From: Methanoregula sp.
GTDB lineage: Archaea; Halobacteriota; Methanomicrobia; Methanomicrobiales; Methanospirillaceae
DNA: 9,918 nucleotides
Assembly: GCA_022710665.1 (NCBI GenBank)
Contig: JAKLGN010000036.1
Location: 1 to 9,918 of the forward strand
Direction: 5' to 3'
Shown here: piece by piece, positions 6,185-9,918 of the stretch
Numbering within the stretch: the stretch's first letter is position 1
How the letters are laid out: each line of letters starts with the position of its first letter
The notes under the pieces: model-generated
The model's input: the letters and a program-made list of their open reading frames with translations, nothing else
What the model was told of the DNA's origin: nothing
The model's database searches: none
Made by a program: the position numbers and the translations under genes

Positions 6185-6379
6185 TCACTCCTTCTTGCTG
6201 GCAGCTTTTCTGCCTGCAGCGGTCCATTCAACCCTGCGGGGAACTCTGCCGAGCTTGTGGTTGTTCGCGCACTTGGTGCTGCAGAAGTAAAAGATGGTCC
6301 CGTCCTTTTTTACAAGCATCCTACCCGTACCCGGCTCAAGAAGAACACCACAGAAGGTGCAGACATGCTGTTCGACCAT
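6185..6379 (-). CDS. rpl24e: 50S ribosomal protein L24e
   Basis: A small zinc-ribbon protein of the large ribosomal subunit. Its four zinc ligands are visible: CTFC near the N-terminus and CSTKC downstream, with the family sequence [13 protein letters not shown] between them and [15 protein letters not shown] after. I chose ATG 6379 (64 residues, [11 protein letters not shown]) because it matches the family start and is preceded by GGTGA five bases away, the bases of which include the rps28e stop codon. A GTG at 6388, overlapping that stop by four bases (GTGA), would add MKV and cannot be fully excluded. The gene sits between rps28e and ndk in the conserved archaeal order, and overlap of signals suggests translational coupling. 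Confidence 0.95.
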   Translation of the reverse strand: MVEQHVCTFCGVLLEPGTGRMLVKKDGTIFYFCSTKCANNHKLGRVPRRVEWTAAGRKAASKKE

Positions 6380-6384
6380 GACCT

Positions 6385-6594
6385 TCACCGCCTCGACATT
6401 TTCTTTGCTTCGCGCTCGGTTTCAAGGAGCATAATAATATCTCCTTCACGGATAGGACCTACCGTATTGCGCGTAATGATCCGGCCTTTGTTGTTGCCAT
6501 CAAGGATGCGGCACTTTACCTGCATTGCCTCACCGTGCATGCCGGTTGAACCGATAACCTCAATAACTTCCGCCGGCGTTGCATCGTCTGCCAT
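6385..6594 (-). CDS. rps28e: 30S ribosomal protein S28e
   Basis: A 69-residue OB-fold protein of the small ribosomal subunit, unique to archaea and eukaryotes. The match runs over its whole length: [20 protein letters not shown], then [38 protein letters not shown], and KKMSRR at the end. Start ATG 6594 has GTGAGG about eight bases upstream and lies 10 bases after the rpl7ae stop. Its TGA stop (6387-6385) forms part of the rpl24e ribosome binding site GGTGA. It is the second gene of the operon. Confidence 0.97.
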   Translation of the reverse strand: MADDATPAEVIEVIGSTGMHGEAMQVKCRILDGNNKGRIITRNTVGPIREGDIIMLLETEREAKKMSRR

Positions 6595-6604
6595 AAAACG
6601 ACCC

Positions 6605-6973
6605 TCACGCCTTCAGCGCGGCGAGCTGCTTTGCAAGGTCGTCGATCGTTTCTTTTGCCTTGCCGGGCTTGACAATCGCTGCAGCAGCTGAGCCTACGTC
6701 GAGACCGCTGGCGGCACCGATATCGTTCTGCTTATTGATGAAGATATACGGGATCTTCTTTTCGTCGCAAAGAGGACCGAGATGCATGACGATCTCTTCG
6801 GGTTCGACATCGGCACCGATAACCACAAGAGCTGCAATCCCACGCTCAATGGCTTTTGTCGCCTCGTTGGACCCCTTCTTGATCTTTCCGGTATCTCTCG
6901 CAACCTCAAGGGCTTCAAGTGCCTTGTTCTGGAGCTCCTCTGGAGCCTCGGTTTTTACGTAACCTTTTGCCAT
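6605..6973 (-). CDS. rpl7ae: 50S ribosomal protein L7Ae (kink-turn RNA-binding protein)
   Basis: L7Ae binds kink-turns and in archaea is shared by the large ribosomal subunit, C/D and H/ACA guide RNPs and RNase P. The 122-residue protein has the RNA-binding signature [14 protein letters not shown] (residues 32-45), followed by [18 protein letters not shown] (49-66) and [18 protein letters not shown] (69-86), then the variable A/V-rich end. Start ATG 6973 is preceded by GAGGTGA with a 3-base spacer. It is the first gene of the rpl7ae-rps28e-rpl24e-ndk operon. Its leader holds a kink-turn-like hairpin abutting the ribosome binding site, which would allow the protein to repress its own translation (see findings). 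Confidence 0.97.
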   Translation of the reverse strand: MAKGYVKTEAPEELQNKALEALEVARDTGKIKKGSNEATKAIERGIAALVVIGADVEPEEIVMHLGPLCDEKKIPYIFINKQNDIGAASGLDVGSAAAAIVKPGKAKETIDDLAKQLAALKA

Positions 6974-6985
6974 AACTCACCTCAT

Positions 6986-7012
6986 TCAGGAGTTCTTATG
7001 CTCCTTCATTAC
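6986..7012 (-). promoter_or_regulatory. Kink-turn-like hairpin in the rpl7ae leader
   Basis: Read 5' to 3' on the minus strand: a three-base bulge AAT (7010-7008), then GA (7007-7006), then stem AGGAG (7005-7001), loop CATAAGAA, stem CTCCT (6992-6988), then GA (6987-6986). This gives a five-pair stem, tandem sheared G.A/A.G and a 3-base bulge, the kink-turn arrangement that L7Ae binds. The weak point is the outer stem: only U-A and G.U pairs (7011-7012 with 6985-6984) are evident. The ribosome binding site GAGGTGA starts two bases after those pairs. Confidence 0.55.
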
Positions 7013-7055
7013 TCATCAGTCAGCAATGATGTAGCCATATCAATTCGACAGGAAC

Positions 7056-7063
7056 GGAAATAA
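7056..7063 (-). promoter_or_regulatory. Candidate promoter (box A) of the rpl7ae operon
   Basis: On the minus strand TTTATTTC (7063-7056) is the best TATA-like sequence upstream of rpl7ae. Transcription would start near 7033, leaving a leader of about 60 bases that contains the kink-turn-like hairpin. The upstream flank CAAACC is a weak BRE. A second A/T-rich candidate (TTGATATGG, about 7044-7036) is less consensus-like. Confidence 0.4.
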
Positions 7064-7118
7064 AGGTTTGTGCACGGTGTGTCTTCCCCTCGCGCGGACA
7101 GGAGACCGGCGCCAGGAT

Positions 7119-9146
7119 TCATACAGATCCGTAAAATCCTGGAAGCCGGTAAATGACCGTGCCTCTGGACGAATAGATTTCCATGAGTTCCTCTGTCGGG
7201 ACCGTCACGTTATAGCGCTCGCGCTCCGGATCCCCGATATAGAGAAGTGTTGCATTGTATTTTCTCATCAGGGGGATGGTCATCTTTGGATCCTCGTAGA
7301 TTGCACGGATATCTGCAGGGCGGTCAGCGTACCAGCCGTCATCGTTTCCCCTCCACATGAACTCATGAAACGGCTGGCCGACAACTGCCGGGATACCGGT
7401 GAACGATGAGACACGCGAGTAGTACGAGTAGTCGCCCTTTTCCGCCTCCACGAGAATTTCGCTTCCGTCCAGTGACCGGAGGTACGTTATCGCACCGGCA
7501 TCGGCAGGGTGCTGCGTGGAAAGGTAAGCGAGCCCGTCCAGTGTACCGGCCGTCAAACTGAAGGGTGCGATCACAGCAAAGGGGAGGGCGAACAGGAGTG
7601 TGACAACGAGGACCGTCAGGGTTGCTGACGTTCTTTTGGAAACGGGAGGAAGCCGCAGCGAAGCCGTGAACCATTGTCCAGTCATGACAAATGCAGAGGT
7701 ACCGAGCATCAGCCATGCCGGAAGGTAGCACTTGAAAACCGTATTCATCCTGAAGTATGTTTCCCCCATGTTGTCCTTCATGTACACGAGTTCGCACGCA
7801 ATGAGGATCGCAAGCCCGAAGGCAGCGATGGTGTCGGGAAGGTCCCGGTCGGCTTTTGCCACAAAATACACGAGCGGAATGACAGCAATTGCTGCTGCTG
7901 CATAACCCGCCAGGGCAAACGGAATGCATACGAGCAGGAGCAAGGGCTTTTTCCGGATTTCCGGAACAAGGAGCGCAATGAAGATGGCAATGAAGATCCC
8001 ATTCACCCAGAGAAACTCCAGCGGATCTGAAGGAGCCCGGACAAGGGCGATTGCCCCGGTATGGGTCTTCAGCTGAAGATAGAATGGCAGGTAGTAGAGG
8101 ATTGAGAGCAGCGGGACAGCAGCCAGAAACGCCCATGCGGTATTGTCCGGGGAAGTCCGCGTCCTACGCAGAATGAGGATCGCAGTGACAAGCACGAGCG
8201 GGGCATAGAGAAGAACATCCCAGGTATTGAAGAGCGGCATGGACCCAAGGCATATCGTTACAAGTACTATGATCCAAATTTTTCCCGTCCGCTCCAGTGT
8301 CAACCAGCGTTTGTATGCATACAGGAGAAGAAAGAGCAGGAAAACCTGGTTGAATATCGATACAACATGCGCATGGACATCTCCCCAGACGAACGAGAAG
8401 AGCGGGAACTCATTGATGGTATTGGTGATCGTCCGCGTCCCCAGCCACGAGAGCGAGGCATCATAGGTGGGGTTTACGGCCCTTCCCGTGATGATCTGGA
8501 AGACGAGCGCCGGATTCGGGAGTATGAGCGTGACAAGGGGGAGCCAGCGGAAACGGTCAAGAAGCAGCGTGCCGATGGCATACAGGCTTACTGCTGAAAG
8601 GGCAAAAACGGTTGGCAGTGAGAGATTGAACGCGACAGTCGACGGTACTCCCGCAACAATCGCAAGGCACCCGAGCATCCAGTACCCGAGATAGTAATAG
8701 ACATTCAGATAACCCCCGGAGAACCATGGGTCAAACGGCGGGACAACCGGATTCCTTATCACAGAAGCAAGGAACCCGTGATCCATGAACTTCTCGGCAT
8801 AGGAAATACTCGGGTTGGCGAAGCGGACATCCAGCATGAACAAGAAAGCGATGAGGAAAAGAGCCTCCCAGTGCCATGCGGACTTTATGTCAGCGAGGGA
8901 ATATTCATGCCGGTACAGGTGAAATGCGATGAAGGTAAGGAACGGCAGAAGGGAGAGGTGGACGGGAAGGTGCACAAGACCTAAGTACCATGATATGAGC
9001 GTAAAGAGGAGGACAGAAGCCGGGAATGCTGCGGGAAATGCGAAACTCCCGAACGTCTTTTTAAGCGCAGGATAGAGCGATAGCTGGAGAAGCGTGAGGA
9101 TAACGAGCCAGCTGACGACACAGAAGATCTGCTGTTCAGTGCTCAC
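7119..9146 (-). CDS. DUF2298 (YYY family) multi-spanning membrane protein
   Basis: A 675-residue protein with about a dozen hydrophobic segments. It belongs to the uncharacterised DUF2298/Chlor_Arch_YYY family of archaea and Chloroflexi. Family blocks seen are FMDHGFLASVIRNPVVPPFD with PWFSGGYLNVYYYLGYW (120-156), TINEFPLFSFVWGDVHAHV (243-261), RMNTVFKCYLPAWLM (466-480) and, in the C-terminal soluble part, GDYSYYSRVSSFTGIPAVVG plus HEFMWRG (571-600). The loop residues Asp/His in GDVHAH recall GT-C-type glycosyltransferases acting on lipid-linked sugars, but no activity is known to me. Start GTG 9146 overlaps the upstream flippase stop by four bases (GTGA), so the two are translationally coupled. 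No T tract follows the stop. The rpl7ae promoter lies within the next 145 bases. Confidence 0.88.
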   Translation of the reverse strand: MSTEQQIFCVVSWLVILTLLQLSLYPALKKTFGSFAFPAAFPASVLLFTLISWYLGLVHLPVHLSLLPFLTFIAFHLYRHEYSLADIKSAWHWEALFLIAFLFMLDVRFANPSISYAEKFMDHGFLASVIRNPVVPPFDPWFSGGYLNVYYYLGYWMLGCLAIVAGVPSTVAFNLSLPTVFALSAVSLYAIGTLLLDRFRWLPLVTLILPNPALVFQIITGRAVNPTYDASLSWLGTRTITNTINEFPLFSFVWGDVHAHVVSIFNQVFLLFLLLYAYKRWLTLERTGKIWIIVLVTICLGSMPLFNTWDVLLYAPLVLVTAILILRRTRTSPDNTAWAFLAAVPLLSILYYLPFYLQLKTHTGAIALVRAPSDPLEFLWVNGIFIAIFIALLVPEIRKKPLLLLVCIPFALAGYAAAAIAVIPLVYFVAKADRDLPDTIAAFGLAILIACELVYMKDNMGETYFRMNTVFKCYLPAWLMLGTSAFVMTGQWFTASLRLPPVSKRTSATLTVLVVTLLFALPFAVIAPFSLTAGTLDGLAYLSTQHPADAGAITYLRSLDGSEILVEAEKGDYSYYSRVSSFTGIPAVVGQPFHEFMWRGNDDGWYADRPADIRAIYEDPKMTIPLMRKYNATLLYIGDPERERYNVTVPTEELMEIYSSRGTVIYRLPGFYGSV

Positions 9147-9918
9147 GGGGCGTTTCCCCCCCCCAGTTTTGAGTTCAGCGCATCCCTGATGCTGGGAATA
9201 ACCCAGTCCCCAAAGTAGTAAATTGAGACAATTCCCCCAGCAAGGGTGACAAGGTTCTTGATCAGGTGGTCAATGATTGCTATCAGGGTTGCAATGGTTG
9301 GCGAAACTCCGGCGAGGAGAAAGGTTGACCAGAGGGCAAACTCGTACGTCCCGATTCCACCTGGGGTCAATGGAACAGCTTTGACAAGGTTCCCGATAAC
9401 TATTGCGAGAACGAGAACCGCAAAGGGGATCTGCTGTTCAAACATGAGGGCTACTGCAAGACAGACCAGAACATCGAGGAGCCAGATGATAATGGAGGAT
9501 CCGCCAAGCAGCAGGATGGATTTTACCGAAAGGGATGCCCGCCGGATCTCGTGCAGCATCGTCAGGATGATGCGGATGTACCGGTTCTGTGTCGAAAACT
9601 TCCCGATCAAAAGAAGAAATACAAAAAAAAGGATCCCGGCTGCAAGAGGCAGGACAATGATCGTGTAGAACCACGAGGGGGCATTGAGCACGAAAAGAAC
9701 CGATACCGCCCCAAGGAGAGCCACGGTGAAGATATCGAATACCCGCTCAACCACGATAGAGGAAACCCCCTCAGAGTAGGTGGAACCGTATTCGTGTTTC
9801 AGGATGAAGACCCGGACAAAGTCTCCGAGGCGTGCCGGAACGATGATGTTCACGGTCTGGCTGACGAAAATGCAGGCTGTCGAGACCATGATGCCGACCC
9901 GGTATCCGATATTGCCCA
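9143..9918 (-). CDS. Flippase-like integral membrane protein (UPF0104 / LPG_synthase_TM), 5' end outside the window
   Basis: The frame stays open through the right edge of the window: codons upstream of ATG 9889 continue as GNIGYRVGI, so the true start lies outside. The visible roughly 258 residues show alternating hydrophobic helices and family blocks: NIIVPARLGDFVRVFILKHE (the usual P-x-R-x-G-E/D region), then SSIVVERVFDIFTVALLG, and near the C-terminus VKAVPLTPGGIGTYEFALWS and AIIDHLIKNLVTLAGGI. This is the family of lysylphosphatidylglycerol-synthase-type transmembrane flippases (TIGR00374). Archaeal members have no proven substrate. The end is unusual: G9 (9164-9156) encodes most of LGGG before NAP and the stop TGA, which overlaps the DUF2298 GTG start. 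Cotranslation with DUF2298 suggests a shared job in membrane or surface glycolipid handling. Confidence 0.88.
   Translation of the reverse strand, partial: GNIGYRVGIMVSTACIFVSQTVNIIVPARLGDFVRVFILKHEYGSTYSEGVSSIVVERVFDIFTVALLGAVSVLFVLNAPSWFYTIIVLPLAAGILFFVFLLLIGKFSTQNRYIRIILTMLHEIRRASLSVKSILLLGGSSIIIWLLDVLVCLAVALMFEQQIPFAVLVLAIVIGNLVKAVPLTPGGIGTYEFALWSTFLLAGVSPTIATLIAIIDHLIKNLVTLAGGIVSIYYFGDWVIPSIRDALNSKLGGGNAP

Noticed and set aside
6177..6227. 17-residue N-terminal extension of Ndk (start at 6227)
   Set aside because: The conserved family start and a good ribosome binding site fit ATG 6176, and the extension would overlap rpl24e.
5875..6381. 168-residue + strand reading frame opposite ndk and rpl24e
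   Set aside because: It is antisense to two unmistakable conserved genes and has an arginine/proline/serine-rich random composition.
6980..7020. C/D-box guide RNA or hammerhead ribozyme in the rpl7ae leader (CTGATGAG ... CTGA)
   Set aside because: There are no C'/D' boxes and no terminal stem, and the hammerhead core lacks its GAAA partner and helices. A kink-turn in an mRNA leader explains the same bases better.
7363..8136. 257-residue minus-strand frame overlapping the DUF2298 gene
   Set aside because: It lies in another frame within a family-matching 675-residue gene. Its composition is Cys/Pro/Arg-rich and unlike a real protein.

Overview
The window looks like chromosomal DNA from a methanogenic archaeon, most likely in or near the order Methanomicrobiales. 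The evidence is a complete methenyl-tetrahydromethanopterin cyclohydrolase, an Orc1/Cdc6-type replication initiator, the archaeal ribosomal cluster L7Ae-S28e-L24e-Ndk, archaeal-type TATA boxes, T-tract terminators and GGTGA-type ribosome binding sites. The order-level placement is recalled from gene content and style, not from a search.

Layout. Bases 1-1522 run on the + strand: the 3' part of an orc1/cdc6 gene, then mch behind its own A/T-rich promoter and a leader hairpin that contains the mch ribosome binding site. Mch is converged on by a minus-strand group read from right to left: a broken MarC-family membrane protein gene (about 5254-4515), a nitrilase-superfamily amidohydrolase (4393-3575), threonine synthase thrC (3484-2279), and a signal-peptide-bearing, glycosylation-site-rich, membrane-anchored protein (2342-1704) whose first 64 bases lie inside the end of thrC.

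Bases 5255-5723 carry no confident gene. They hold an 80-base interrupted inverted repeat, several very GC-rich hairpins, a candidate 52-codon ORF with a strong ribosome binding site, and homopolymer tracts including a likely terminator. To the right, still on the minus strand, is the tightly packed operon rpl7ae-rps28e-rpl24e-ndk (6973-5724), closed by a T7 tract directly after ndk. The leader of rpl7ae contains a sequence matching the kink-turn consensus, the RNA motif bound by L7Ae itself, directly against the ribosome binding site. This suggests autoregulation.

Bases 7119-9918 hold two overlapping minus-strand membrane protein genes: a flippase-like (UPF0104/LPG_synthase_TM) gene cut by the window end, then a 675-residue DUF2298 (YYY family) protein. 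They probably act together at the membrane, perhaps on a lipid-linked or cell-surface glycan, but no substrate can be read from the sequence.

No tRNA, rRNA, CRISPR array or insertion sequence transposase was seen. The points most worth a second look are the rpl7ae kink-turn leader, the MarC pseudogene with three frame breaks and two stops, and the unexplained structured region between the MarC remnant and ndk.
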